From Alphaproteobacteria bacterium (GTDB taxonomy: Bacteria; Pseudomonadota; Alphaproteobacteria; UBA7887), in contig JASLYQ010000001.1 of NCBI GenBank assembly GCA_030739735.1, positions 62,001-126,000 of the forward strand: 64,000 nucleotides of DNA, given 5' to 3'. The notes beneath the pieces are model-generated. The model was not told the origin of the DNA. It made no database searches and saw only the letters and a list, made by a program, of their open reading frames with translations. The position numbers were made by a program, and so were the translations under genes. Position 1 is the first letter of the stretch; every line of letters starts with the position of its first letter. Shown in pieces: positions 42,139 through 49,774 of the stretch.

Positions 42139-42144
42139 GTATTC

Positions 42145-42393
42145 CTATGTTCCGTTCGCTGGCGTCGAGCGAATATGCTCGGCCAGGCTAGCGTCCACGG
42201 ACATGCGCCGTTCCAGGCGGAGACTGAGGGCGCGGCGCATGCGCACAAAACCGGCGGTAGCCGTCTCTGCCTTGCCCATCATGACACTACCGGAAAATAC
42301 CACAGCCCGATCGGGGAGTCCGCATTGCCGGCCAACAGAGCTGCCTTTGGGCACCTGTCCCGTCAGCCCGCCTACACGGCCGAGATTGCGCAT
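42145..42393 (-). CDS. Short hypothetical ORF in the gap 42139-42465
   Basis: An 82-residue frame starting MRNLGRVGGLTGQVPKGSSV and rich in Gly, Arg and Ala. The frame stays open upstream to about 42464 with text (SRIVDGEIDVHAMRN) that also looks coding, so it may be the end of a decayed gene. No family recognised and no ribosome site. This is the only candidate in the 327-base gap. Confidence 0.25.
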   Translation of the reverse strand: MRNLGRVGGLTGQVPKGSSVGRQCGLPDRAVVFSGSVMMGKAETATAGFVRMRRALSLRLERRMSVDASLAEHIRSTPANGT

Positions 42394-42465
42394 TGCATGA
42401 ACATCGATCTCACCGTCGACAATACGGCTGCCCGTCGCGACCTCAGCTGGGCGCCGCGGGGATTT

Positions 42466-43452
42466 TTAACCTGCGACGACCCTCTCACCCATCTCGTCGA
42501 TGGCGGCGACCAGCGCCTTGCGTAGGGGAGGCGCCGTAGCGCTATGGCCTGCGTCTTCGATAAGACGCAGGTCGGCATTGCCCCAAGCTGCCGCCAGGCG
42601 GGCAGCGTTATGCGGCGGGCAAAGCAGGTCGTAGCGGCCTTGTACGATAATGCCGGGAATAGTGGCCAGCTTACCTGCGTGACGCACCAATTGGTCGGGC
42701 TCGAGAAAACAGCCACGGCTCACGTAATGCCATTCCACGTAAGGCGTGCGCGGTGGCGATTCCGCCTTGGCCGGACGTTCGTCCCAAAGGCTTGTAGGAA
42801 GGTTCGCAGCAGGTGGATTGATTCCTGACAGCGCCTGCTCAAAGCCGCCCCAGGCGCGCGCCGCCGGCACGTGGACGCGCGGGTCGGGGTCTTCCAGGCG
42901 CTTGCCATAGGCCGCCACCGGGTCATCGCGCTCGTCCTCCGGCAATAACTCGACAAAGTGCTGCCACAGCTCAGGGTGGAAAGTCGTCGCGGCGCCACCG
43001 AAAGCCCAGCGCACTTCTTGGGCGGTACCGAGGAAGACCGCGCGCAACACCAGCCCCAGCACGCGTTCCGGATAGCGCTCGGCATAGGCCAAGGCGAGCG
43101 TCGAGCCCCAGGAACCGCCCACCACCATCCAGCGGTCAATACCGAGCTCGCTGCGGATCTGCTCGATGTCGGCGACCAGGTGCCAGGTAGTGTTGTCCTC
43201 CAGACAAAGCCGCGGCGTGCTCAATCCGGCACCGCGCTGGTCGAACAGTACCGCGCGGAAGCGGTTGGGGTCGAACTGGCGCGCATGCTGACGCTGGCAG
43301 CCGCTGCCGGGGCCGCCATGCAGGAACAGCGACGGCGTGCCATCCTCGCGGCCATGCTGCTCTAGGTACAGCGTATGGGTGTCGTCGACGGCGATCTTGC
43401 GCCGATCGAACGGCCCAGCGTCCGCATAAAGGGGGTCGGCATCGGGTGTCAT
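42466..43452 (-). CDS. pip: Proline iminopeptidase
   Basis: A 328-residue alpha/beta hydrolase that removes N-terminal proline from peptides. HGGPGSG (45-51) forms the oxyanion region. The nucleophile is S114 in GGSWGSTLALAYAE, and the acid and base lie in GRYDLLCPP and DAGHSA near the C-terminus. Length and motifs match family S33 Pip. It overlaps the ABC exporter gene by four bases and is the last gene of the cyaY-exporter-pip run. Confidence 0.92.
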   Translation of the reverse strand: MTPDADPLYADAGPFDRRKIAVDDTHTLYLEQHGREDGTPSLFLHGGPGSGCQRQHARQFDPNRFRAVLFDQRGAGLSTPRLCLEDNTTWHLVADIEQIRSELGIDRWMVVGGSWGSTLALAYAERYPERVLGLVLRAVFLGTAQEVRWAFGGAATTFHPELWQHFVELLPEDERDDPVAAYGKRLEDPDPRVHVPAARAWGGFEQALSGINPPAANLPTSLWDERPAKAESPPRTPYVEWHYVSRGCFLEPDQLVRHAGKLATIPGIIVQGRYDLLCPPHNAARLAAAWGNADLRLIEDAGHSATAPPLRKALVAAIDEMGERVVAG

Positions 43453-45257
43453 GGCAGAGCCTCTGCAGCGGGAATCGGGTCGGACTCGCTAAGTTGCAGG
43501 GCGGCAAGGCGCGCATAAAGCCCCCCTTCGGCCATGAGCCGCTCATGGCTGCCGATGCCGACGATCTGCCCCTGGTCGAGCACGACGATGCGGTCGACGC
43601 TTTGCACGGTCGCCAGGCGATGGGCGATCACTAGGGTGGTGCGGGCCTCCATCAAGCGCTCAAGTGCCACCTGCACCTGACGCTCGCTCTCGGAATCGAG
43701 TGCGCTGGTAGCCTCGTCTAGCAACAACACAGCCGGATCTCGCAGGATAGCGCGAGCGATGGCGATGCGCTGACGCTCGCCGCCCGAGAGGCGTACGCCA
43801 CGCTCACCCAGGAAGGTCGAAAAACCTTCCGGCAGGGCGTCGAGGAAGTCTTCTGCCGCGGCGGCGCGGGCGGCCGCACGCACCTCTTCGTCTGAGGCCT
43901 CGGACCGGCCATAGCGAATATTGTCCCAGGCATCACCCGAGAAGATCACTGGTTCCTGAGCAACCAACGCGAAGCGCTCGCGCAGAGCCCGCGGATCAGT
44001 GCGTTCCACGTCGACGCCGTCGAGGGTGACGCTCCCGGCAAGGGGGTCGTAGAAGCGCAGCAGCAACTGGAAAACCGTGGTCTTGCCTGCGCCGGAGGGG
44101 CCAACGAGAGCCACCCTCTCTCCCGGGGCGACGGTGAGATTGATGCCACTCAGCGAGGCGCTATCCGGGCGGCTCGGGTAATGGAATGTGACATCTTTGA
44201 AGGCGAGCGCCCCCTCGGCCGGTGCTGGCAAAGGCTCGGGATCGGTGGGCACGGCCACGTCAGGCTCAACCGCCAATAGCTCTAGCAGGCGCTCCGTGGC
44301 ACCGGCCGCGCGTTGCAGGTCGCCATAAACCTCGCTGACGGCGCCGACGGCGCCGGCCACGACCACAGCGAAAAAAACGAACTGCGACAACTCGCCACCG
44401 CTCAGGCCACCCAAGATCACCTCGCGCCCGCCAACCCAAAACACCACGGCAACGGCGCCGAAGACGCTCGTCATGACCAACGCCGTAAGCAAGGCACGAG
44501 CGTGGACACGATCGATGGCAACGCCAAACGCCGCTTCAACGCGATCGGCGAAACGGCGGCGCTCATGGCCCTCATGGGTATAGGCCTGAACGGTACGGAT
44601 GGCATTGAACGACTCCTCGACCTGGGCGCCAACATCGGCGATACGGTCCTGGGCAGCCCGCGAGAGCCGGCGCACGCGGCGGCCGAAGATGATGATCGGC
44701 AGAACCACCAGGGGCACTAGCACGAAGACCAAAGCGGTCAGCCAGACGCTGGTGACGAACAGCATCACCGTGCCGCCGATAAGCAGCAGCAAGTTGCGGA
44801 GCGCCACCGAGGCACTGGAGCCAATCACAACCTGCAAAAGCGTTGTGTCCGTGGTCAGGCGTGACAGCACCTCCCCCGTGCGCGTGGTTTCGAAGAAGCC
44901 CGGCGAGAGGCCGATGACACGGTCGTAGACATCCCGGCGAATGTCGGCAACGACGCGCTCGCCGATCCACGAGACCAGCATAAAGCGGCCATAGGTAGCC
45001 GCCGCCATGACCAGCACGATGATGACCAGACCCGCCAGGACGCGGTCGAGCACAGCCGTGTTGCCATCGCCAAAGCCGTTGTCGATGAGATAGCGCAAGC
45101 CGACACCGAGCGAGAGCACACTGCCGGCGGCGATAGTCAGGGCTAGAGTGGCGCCGGCGATCTGCCGCAGATAGGGGCGAAGATAGCCGCCGAGGTGGTG
45201 CAGGTGGCCGAGTCGGCTGCGCGGGCGGGCGCTGGATCGGGCTTCGCCGATATTCAT
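43449..45257 (-). CDS. ABC exporter, fused membrane and ATPase domains (MsbA-like)
   Basis: A 602-residue half-transporter. Residues about 25-310 form six transmembrane helices of type IV exporter fold. The ATPase domain (about 340-585) has Walker A GPSGAGKTT, signature LSGGERQR, Walker B LLLDEATSALD and the switch His in IAHRLATV. Such proteins flip lipids or export drugs and peptides as homodimers. It is six bases downstream of cyaY and overlaps pip. Alphaproteobacterial genomes often place this exporter beside rpmE, as here. Confidence 0.9.
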   Translation of the reverse strand: MNIGEARSSARPRSRLGHLHHLGGYLRPYLRQIAGATLALTIAAGSVLSLGVGLRYLIDNGFGDGNTAVLDRVLAGLVIIVLVMAAATYGRFMLVSWIGERVVADIRRDVYDRVIGLSPGFFETTRTGEVLSRLTTDTTLLQVVIGSSASVALRNLLLLIGGTVMLFVTSVWLTALVFVLVPLVVLPIIIFGRRVRRLSRAAQDRIADVGAQVEESFNAIRTVQAYTHEGHERRRFADRVEAAFGVAIDRVHARALLTALVMTSVFGAVAVVFWVGGREVILGGLSGGELSQFVFFAVVVAGAVGAVSEVYGDLQRAAGATERLLELLAVEPDVAVPTDPEPLPAPAEGALAFKDVTFHYPSRPDSASLSGINLTVAPGERVALVGPSGAGKTTVFQLLLRFYDPLAGSVTLDGVDVERTDPRALRERFALVAQEPVIFSGDAWDNIRYGRSEASDEEVRAAARAAAAEDFLDALPEGFSTFLGERGVRLSGGERQRIAIARAILRDPAVLLLDEATSALDSESERQVQVALERLMEARTTLVIAHRLATVQSVDRIVVLDQGQIVGIGSHERLMAEGGLYARLAALQLSESDPIPAAEALP

Positions 45258-45263
45258 GCGGCC

Positions 45264-45590
45264 TCAGGCAAACCTGAGCGAGCAGCCGGCCGCTGCCGAC
45301 AATTCGTTTTCCAGCAGCGCATACAGATCACGACCGCGGCGGCGGTCAGTCCAGGCTTTAGCGACCTTGTCGTAAACATAATGACCTGCGCCACTCTTCG
45401 GTGAGGACAGCCAAAGCTCGCGATTGATGGTATGACGGTTGAGCACATACTGGCTATCGTCTTCGAGTGTGATGGTCAGCACCTCGTCGATCAACTCCGC
45501 CTCGAGCACATCGCCCGCCACCTCGTCGATGCGGTCCATCAAAGCCTCCAAGGTCGCACCCGCCAGGGCATGAAACTCGCTTTCGTCCAT
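45264..45590 (-). CDS. cyaY: Frataxin-like iron donor protein CyaY
   Basis: A 108-residue frataxin homologue that binds iron on an acidic helix and modulates Fe-S cluster assembly. Acidic residues line MDESEFHALAGATLEALMDR and EAELIDEVLTITLEDDS. The strands NRHTINRELWLSSPKSG and HYVYDKVAKAWTD are diagnostic. The start at 45590 was chosen over one six codons earlier. Confidence 0.9.
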   Translation of the reverse strand: MDESEFHALAGATLEALMDRIDEVAGDVLEAELIDEVLTITLEDDSQYVLNRHTINRELWLSSPKSGAGHYVYDKVAKAWTDRRRGRDLYALLENELSAAAGCSLRFA

Positions 45591-45698
45591 AATCTCGCCT
45601 TTCCTCACCCCTAGCGGCGGATATAGAGCACCGGCGGCTCTTGTGGAAGCGCTTGGCTTCCGCTATACAGCCCGCCGCGTCAGCAGTGGAGCCGCAAA

Positions 45699-45932
45699 AT
45701 GAAAGCCGATATTCATCCCGACTATCATGAGATCACCGTGGTGATGACAGACGGGACCGAATTCAAGACCCGCAGCACCTGGGGCAAGGAAGGCGACGTG
45801 CTCAAGCTCGACGTCGACCCCAAGAGCCACCCGGCCTGGACCGGCGGCGCCCAGCGCATTGTTGACACCGAAGGTCAGGTCGCGCGTTTTAACAAGCGTT
45901 TTGGCGCCTTCGGGCTCAGCGAAAAGAGCTGA
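45699..45932 (+). CDS. rpmE: 50S ribosomal protein L31, cysteine-free form
   Basis: A 77-residue L31 starting [20 protein letters not shown] with the typical [13 protein letters not shown] and RFNKRFG. It has no cysteines, so it is the zinc-independent (C-minus) type, usually favoured under zinc limitation or, as in many alphaproteobacteria, the only form. Divergent from cyaY. A T-run at 46067-46074 may be its terminator but the stem before it is weak. Confidence 0.95.
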   Translation: MKADIHPDYHEITVVMTDGTEFKTRSTWGKEGDVLKLDVDPKSHPAWTGGAQRIVDTEGQVARFNKRFGAFGLSEKS

Positions 45933-46118
45933 ACCGCGCGCCACCCTAACCGCGCCGACGCGCACGCTGCGCTTCGGGTGCTCACGAAGCACCAGCACGC
46001 CGTCACGGCACAGATCCAGGCTCTCAATGCCGTAGCCACAGGCCTAACCTACACAGTGCGGGCTGTTTTTTTTATTGGTCTTTTGCTAAACGCTTTTGCC
46101 CAAGAAATATGAGGGAAA

Positions 46119-46429
46119 TGGTGCCGCCTGTAGGATTCGAACCTACGACCCCCGCATTCTTACCACTACAGTTTTCACGGCCATCCGCCACCGTTGCAGA
46201 TGTTTGTGGTCTGGACTTTCTCTTCACCATAGCCACAGAGTGACCGTAGGTGGGTCGTGTAAAGTCTCTACACTCGTCCAATGATGGACTAGCACGGGAT
46301 TGCCATCAGCTTGACCCGTTAAGGTTTCCCCGTTTTAGCGACCTTTTCACCGCATCGTTTCCGATGCGGGACGCACAGCAGAATTGTGACTGCACGAATG
46401 CGATGCTCTACCAACTGAGCTAAGGCGGC
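46119..46429 (-). tRNA. tRNA-Thr(CGU) interrupted by a group I intron
   Basis: The 5' exon is 46394-46429 (36 nt) and the 3' exon 46119-46158, including an encoded CCA. Spliced, it folds as a standard tRNA: acceptor GCCGCCT/AGGCGGC with discriminator A, D-arm GCTC/GAGC, anticodon stem TCGCA/TGCGG, and T-arm GTAGG-TTCGAAT-CCTAC. The loop is TTCGTAA, so the anticodon is CGU (threonine, codon ACG). The intron lies after the third anticodon base, between U36 and A37. Without splicing the anticodon arm cannot form, so the gene depends on intron removal. Confidence 0.92.
46159..46393 (-). ncRNA. Self-splicing group I intron (IC3-like), 235 nt
   Basis: The intron follows a U and ends in G, as group I introns require. 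It has a P2 hairpin CCGCATCG-GAAA-CGATGCGG (plus-strand 46350-46369). It shares core text with the Azoarcus tRNA-Ile intron, including GGGAAACC, GATGGCAAT, GTGTAGAGACT, CCCACCTA and GCTATGGTGAAG. A GCG internal guide just before P2 could pair with exon CGU, matching the three-base P1 of Azoarcus. There is no homing endonuclease frame. Core and splice sites were recognised by eye; subgroup is inferred. Confidence 0.88.
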
Positions 46430-46447
46430 ACTGGTCTCCTCATAATT

Positions 46448-46515
46448 TCGAATCCGTGTCAACGCAAGGTGGATTTTCGGATAGTGTCAAAACGCAGTGG
46501 AATTTTCATCAAAAC
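46448..46515. repeat. Imperfect direct repeat of GTGTCAA-type units
   Basis: GTGTCAACGCAAGGTGGATTTTC (split: GTGTCAACGCAAGG then TGGATTTTC) from 46456 and GTGTCAAAACGCAGTGGAATT plus TTC from 46484 are diverged copies about 28 bases apart. Multiple such terminal repeats resemble the ends of IS21-family elements, but no transposase is present. Alternatively they lie in the tRNA promoter region. Confidence 0.35.
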
Positions 46516-46600
46516 CGTTTGCCAAAAATTTAAACTCACCGAATTGACAAAACATGTGCTTTAACAAAAGGATACTTGGCTACCACATTTTGTAAAATGG

Positions 46601-46632
46601 ATACGATGCTCTGCCAACTGATCTAAGGCGGC
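46601..46632 (-). pseudogene. Degenerate copy of the tRNA-Thr 5' half
   Basis: The minus strand reads GCCGCCTTAGATCAGTTGGC then AGAGCATCGTAT, differing from the tRNA-Thr 5' exon at only three positions over 32. Past the anticodon stem the match fails: a CATTTTAC...AAAATG hairpin sits where the anticodon loop should be, and no intact T-arm or acceptor end follows. It is 171 bases upstream of the split gene and is probably a decayed tandem duplicate. Confidence 0.6.
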
Positions 46633-46666
46633 GGGGCGGGGAACATACGCCTCGGCCAGGGTGGGT

Positions 46667-47077
46667 TTAAGGGTTGCACCCGGCGTTCCTGAGCAGAGCG
46701 GCGAGGGTGATAGAGCCGAGGGTGGCCGCGCTGGCAGCATCGATTTCCTCGCCGACCTCGGCAAGCGCGGTGGCGAAAGGGCTTGTGGTGGCCGGGTCGG
46801 CAGCGAGTGCCGGCACCTCGTCGACATCCTCGAATAGCGCAATAACGTCGAGCAGGGTGGTGCGCCGCGGATTACCCGCAAAGCGGTAGCCGCCGCCGGG
46901 GCCAAGCACGGAGGTCGCGAGGCCGGCGCGCACCAGGGTGCGCATGACTTTAGCGAGATGGTGCGAGGAAATGCCGTAGGCCTCGGCGATCTCGCCGGCC
47001 GAAACCTGGCGTGCCGGATTGGCCGCCATCTCCAGCGCGGCGTAGAGCCCCGCCAGGCTGGCCTTACCAAGTCTCAC
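46667..47077 (-). CDS. Rrf2-family transcriptional regulator
   Basis: A 136-residue winged-helix protein starting with GTG at 47077 (GTGA overlap with the acetyltransferase stop). Motifs are LYAALEMAANPARQVSAGEI, the recognition segment AYGISSHHLAKVMRTLVRAG and the wing SVLGPGGGYRFAG. The three Fe-S cysteines of IscR are absent; the only Cys is near the C-terminus, so it probably senses something else, as NsrR-like and RirA-like relatives differ. The long open frame to 47932 is a shadow of upstream genes. Confidence 0.82.
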   Translation of the reverse strand: MRLGKASLAGLYAALEMAANPARQVSAGEIAEAYGISSHHLAKVMRTLVRAGLATSVLGPGGGYRFAGNPRRTTLLDVIALFEDVDEVPALAADPATTSPFATALAEVGEEIDAASAATLGSITLAALLRNAGCNP

Positions 47078-47511
47078 GCGTCGAGCCGCTTTTCGAGCTC
47101 GACGTAAGGCCCGGCCGTCAGCCCCTCGCCGCGGAAGAAGGAGAGGTTCACCATGTCCCGGCGCGAGACCATAGTGCGCACGACCGCCACTCCGGCCCCC
47201 GCGAAGCGATCGCACAAAGCTGCCAGCAGGGTGCGGCCGACACCGCACTCGCGCCGACCGTCGGCCACTTGGATGGCAAAGACCCAGCCAGCCGTGGGCG
47301 AGCCAAACTCCCATGCGCGCACCTCGCCGACCACGAAACCGATCACGGCACCCGCCGACTCCGCCACTAGGAAACTGCGGTCGTTGGCAGCTGCACCGTC
47401 GAACATCGCCTGCCAGTATTCGGCCTTGGCAAGCCCGGTATTGGCGCTGTCGATAGTGCTGATAGCCGCCAGGTCTGCAGCCGCTGCCTCGCGCACGGAA
47501 ATTTTTCTCAT
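47074..47511 (-). CDS. GNAT-family N-acetyltransferase
   Basis: A 145-residue acetyl-CoA-dependent acetyltransferase beginning MRKISVREAAAADLAAIS. The acetyl-CoA loop is in GRRECGVGRTLLAALCDRF, preceded by the strand AGWVFAIQVAD. Alternative in-frame starts lie 4 and 11 codons upstream; none has a convincing ribosome site. Its stop overlaps the Rrf2 gene start, so the two are cotranscribed. Substrate unknown. Confidence 0.82.
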   Translation of the reverse strand: MRKISVREAAAADLAAISTIDSANTGLAKAEYWQAMFDGAAANDRSFLVAESAGAVIGFVVGEVRAWEFGSPTAGWVFAIQVADGRRECGVGRTLLAALCDRFAGAGVAVVRTMVSRRDMVNLSFFRGEGLTAGPYVELEKRLDA

Positions 47512-47804
47512 ATCGTTCTGCATTCCCGCTTTGTGATCCAGCAAAGCAAACTATGCCCCGTGACGCCCGGAACGCAAGCCGCCCGCTCAGCCGGAACCTG
47601 CGCTTCGTCTCCGCCATGCAGTCTCCGCACCAGCAGCGGTAAGATCGAGCATTGCTTTTTGCCCCTCGAAGATGCAGCAATCTATGGCATCCTCGGTATC
47701 GCCTTCGAGCCCGAAGGCGATACTGGCAAATCTTACGTTCCCGTCGTCTGAGCGCCGTGGCGAATTGGTCCGAGCGGTAACGCCGTGCCCGCTTACGCCC
47801 CGGA

Positions 47805-48986
47805 CTAGTCGTGCCTGACTTTAGCGACACCCCAGGTAAAGGCAACGAGCCCGATGGCGGCGACAATTGTCGTGCCCAGCGCCAGGGCTGATTGGTCGTG
47901 GTGGGGGATGCGGCTGGCGATGAGGATGACAAGGGCGGAGGCCAGCATTTGGCAGAATCCTAGAAACGCCGAGGCTGCGCCGGCGTGCTCGGGCCAGGGC
48001 ACGATGGCGCCGGCAACACCGTTTGGCATGACCAGGCCGAAGCCGATCATGTAGACGGTCATCGGCAGGATTACTGCTATGGGACGATCCGCGCCGGCCG
48101 CCCACGCAAGCAACATGGCGAGCGCCGCAACGAGACAGGTCACGATCCCCACGCATGACAGGGCGTGCGAGCTGTAGCGCCCGGCAAGACGCGCGCTCAA
48201 CAGATTGCCCAGCATGTAGCCCGCCGCCACTACAGCCAAGGCCACGCCGTAGGCGCTCGGGCTCAGTCCCATGGCGTCGATCAGCACGAAGGAGGATTCG
48301 GCAAGGAACAGCGCTAAGCCAGCGAAGGCGCCGCCAACACCGGCCACGAAGCTGACATAGGTGCGGCTCGCCAAGAGGCGCCCATAGCCGAGAGCGAGAT
48401 GGCCAGGGGTCAGGGGCTGGATACTTGGCTGTCGGTTGGTTTCGGCAAGTGTCGCCCAGGTCACGGCTAGCAGAAGGGCCCCAAGTCCCGACAAAACCAC
48501 GAAACCAGCGCGCCAGCCGAAGGCTTCTTCCAGAACTCCGCCGGCAACCGGCGCCAGCACCGGCACCAAGGCCATGGCGGCGCCGATCAAGCTGAGCGCA
48601 CGCACCGCCGCGGCACCATCGAAGAGATCGCGCACGATGGCCCGGGCCAGCACCGGCGCCCCACACGCGCCCAGGGCCTGGGCCACACGCAGTGCGATCA
48701 AAGCGCCGATGGAGCCGGCCAGGGTACAGGCGGCGCTGGTAACAACGAAAATAGTCAACCCGCCGAGCAGCACTGGGCGGCGGCCGTAGCGGTCGGAGAG
48801 CGGGCCGTAGACAAGTTGCGCTAGGCCATAGGTCGCCAAGAACAGGATCAGCGTCAGCTGCACCTTGTCCGGCGTTGTCACGAAGGCCCGCGCCATGCCC
48901 GGCAGAGAGGGCAGATAGAGATCTGTGGTTAGTGGCCCGACGCTGACCAGCGCAGTCAGCAGGACGAGTGTGCCGCGACGGGTCAA
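47805..48986 (-). CDS. Bcr/CflA-family multidrug efflux transporter (MFS)
   Basis: A 393-residue 12-helix major facilitator of the DHA1 type. The N-terminal TDLYLPSLPGMARAF, the loop GPLSDRYGRRPVLLGGL between helices 2 and 3, and the motif C-like RAIVRDLFDG in helix 5 are typical for Bcr/CflA exporters of bicyclomycin, sulfonamides and similar. It overlaps the hydratase gene by four bases, as the last gene of a phzF-like-hydratase-exporter operon. Confidence 0.88.
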   Translation of the reverse strand: MTRRGTLVLLTALVSVGPLTTDLYLPSLPGMARAFVTTPDKVQLTLILFLATYGLAQLVYGPLSDRYGRRPVLLGGLTIFVVTSAACTLAGSIGALIALRVAQALGACGAPVLARAIVRDLFDGAAAVRALSLIGAAMALVPVLAPVAGGVLEEAFGWRAGFVVLSGLGALLLAVTWATLAETNRQPSIQPLTPGHLALGYGRLLASRTYVSFVAGVGGAFAGLALFLAESSFVLIDAMGLSPSAYGVALAVVAAGYMLGNLLSARLAGRYSSHALSCVGIVTCLVAALAMLLAWAAGADRPIAVILPMTVYMIGFGLVMPNGVAGAIVPWPEHAGAASAFLGFCQMLASALVILIASRIPHHDQSALALGTTIVAAIGLVAFTWGVAKVRHD

Positions 48987-49774
48987 AAGTGCGCGACAAC
49001 CTTGCCGAGTTCTTCGATCTCAACCTCGACCACCGCGCCCAGCTCGATCCACTGGGTCTGCACCAAGCTACCGAGCAGGACGAACTCGCCGGCTCTGAGC
49101 GGCAGGCCGGCCTCGGCGCGGCGGTTGGCGAGCCAAGTGAGCGCGGCGAAAGGATGGCCGAGGATATCGCTGCCGACGCCCTTACCAACCTCCGTGCCGT
49201 CGACCGTCATGCGACCAGACAACGCCGCCAAGTCAAGGCCACGCCAGTCGGAGACAGGACGGCCGAGCACGCAGCCAGCGGCGAAAAAATCGTCAGCGAT
49301 CAGGGTCGGCGTATTAATGCTGCGGTAATCGATGAAGCGGTCGTTGACCACCTCGATCGCCGCCATCACCGTGCGCACAGCATCACCGACGCTGTCGCGG
49401 TCGTAGACCTGCCCACCTGGTAGGTCGGCGGCGATGCTGACCGCGATTTCGCATTCGACGCCGAGATGCTGGTAGTCGCCATGCGCGAAGCTGCCGTCGC
49501 CTTGATGCGCCAGGCCATCAAAAACGGCACCGGAGCAGGGAGTATTGATACCGAGATAGCCCTGCATAACTTCGGTTGTGCAGCCGATCTTGTGGCCAGC
49601 AACATGACCCTGCCCGGCATTGCTCAAAATCGCGTGCAGGCGCTCCTGCACCGCATAGGCTTCGGCCTCGTCGACAGGCCGGGAGGTCTGCGGCAGCGCG
49701 CCGAGGCGCGCGCCTTCCAGCCTCCCACGGGCCAGGCGCTGCGCGGCCGCATCGATTGCCGAAGCGCTCATCAT
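48983..49774 (-). CDS. 2-keto-4-pentenoate hydratase/FAH-fold enzyme
   Basis: A 263-residue enzyme of the MhpD/DmpE type that hydrates 2-hydroxypentadienoate-like acids in aromatic meta-cleavage, or a related decarboxylase. Metal-site region HLGVECEIAVSIAADLP (Glu-x-Glu pair), VMAAIEVVNDRFIDY and the ADDFFAAGCVLG loop are typical, as is KIGCTTEVMQGYLG. The start ATG at 49774 overlaps the upstream PhzF-like stop (ATGA). No other meta-cleavage genes are nearby, so the substrate is uncertain. Confidence 0.83.
   Translation of the reverse strand: MMSASAIDAAAQRLARGRLEGARLGALPQTSRPVDEAEAYAVQERLHAILSNAGQGHVAGHKIGCTTEVMQGYLGINTPCSGAVFDGLAHQGDGSFAHGDYQHLGVECEIAVSIAADLPGGQVYDRDSVGDAVRTVMAAIEVVNDRFIDYRSINTPTLIADDFFAAGCVLGRPVSDWRGLDLAALSGRMTVDGTEVGKGVGSDILGHPFAALTWLANRRAEAGLPLRAGEFVLLGSLVQTQWIELGAVVEVEIEELGKVVAHF

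Noticed and set aside
45933-46118. rpmE terminator at the T-run 46067-46074
   Set aside because: The stem before the T-run (ACAG/CTGT) is only four bases, too weak to call.
46096-46284. Plus-strand ORF with IRTYDPRILTTT text
   Set aside because: It is the antisense translation of the tRNA-Thr 3' exon and intron; such text is a well-known tRNA artefact.
46667-47932. 421-residue reading of the Rrf2 frame
   Set aside because: Only the last 136 residues match Rrf2; the rest is a shadow of the acetyltransferase gene.
47821-49188. 455-residue minus-strand ORF overlapping the MFS and hydratase genes
   Set aside because: Alternate frame of two well-supported genes; text is low-complexity Arg/Ala/Ser.
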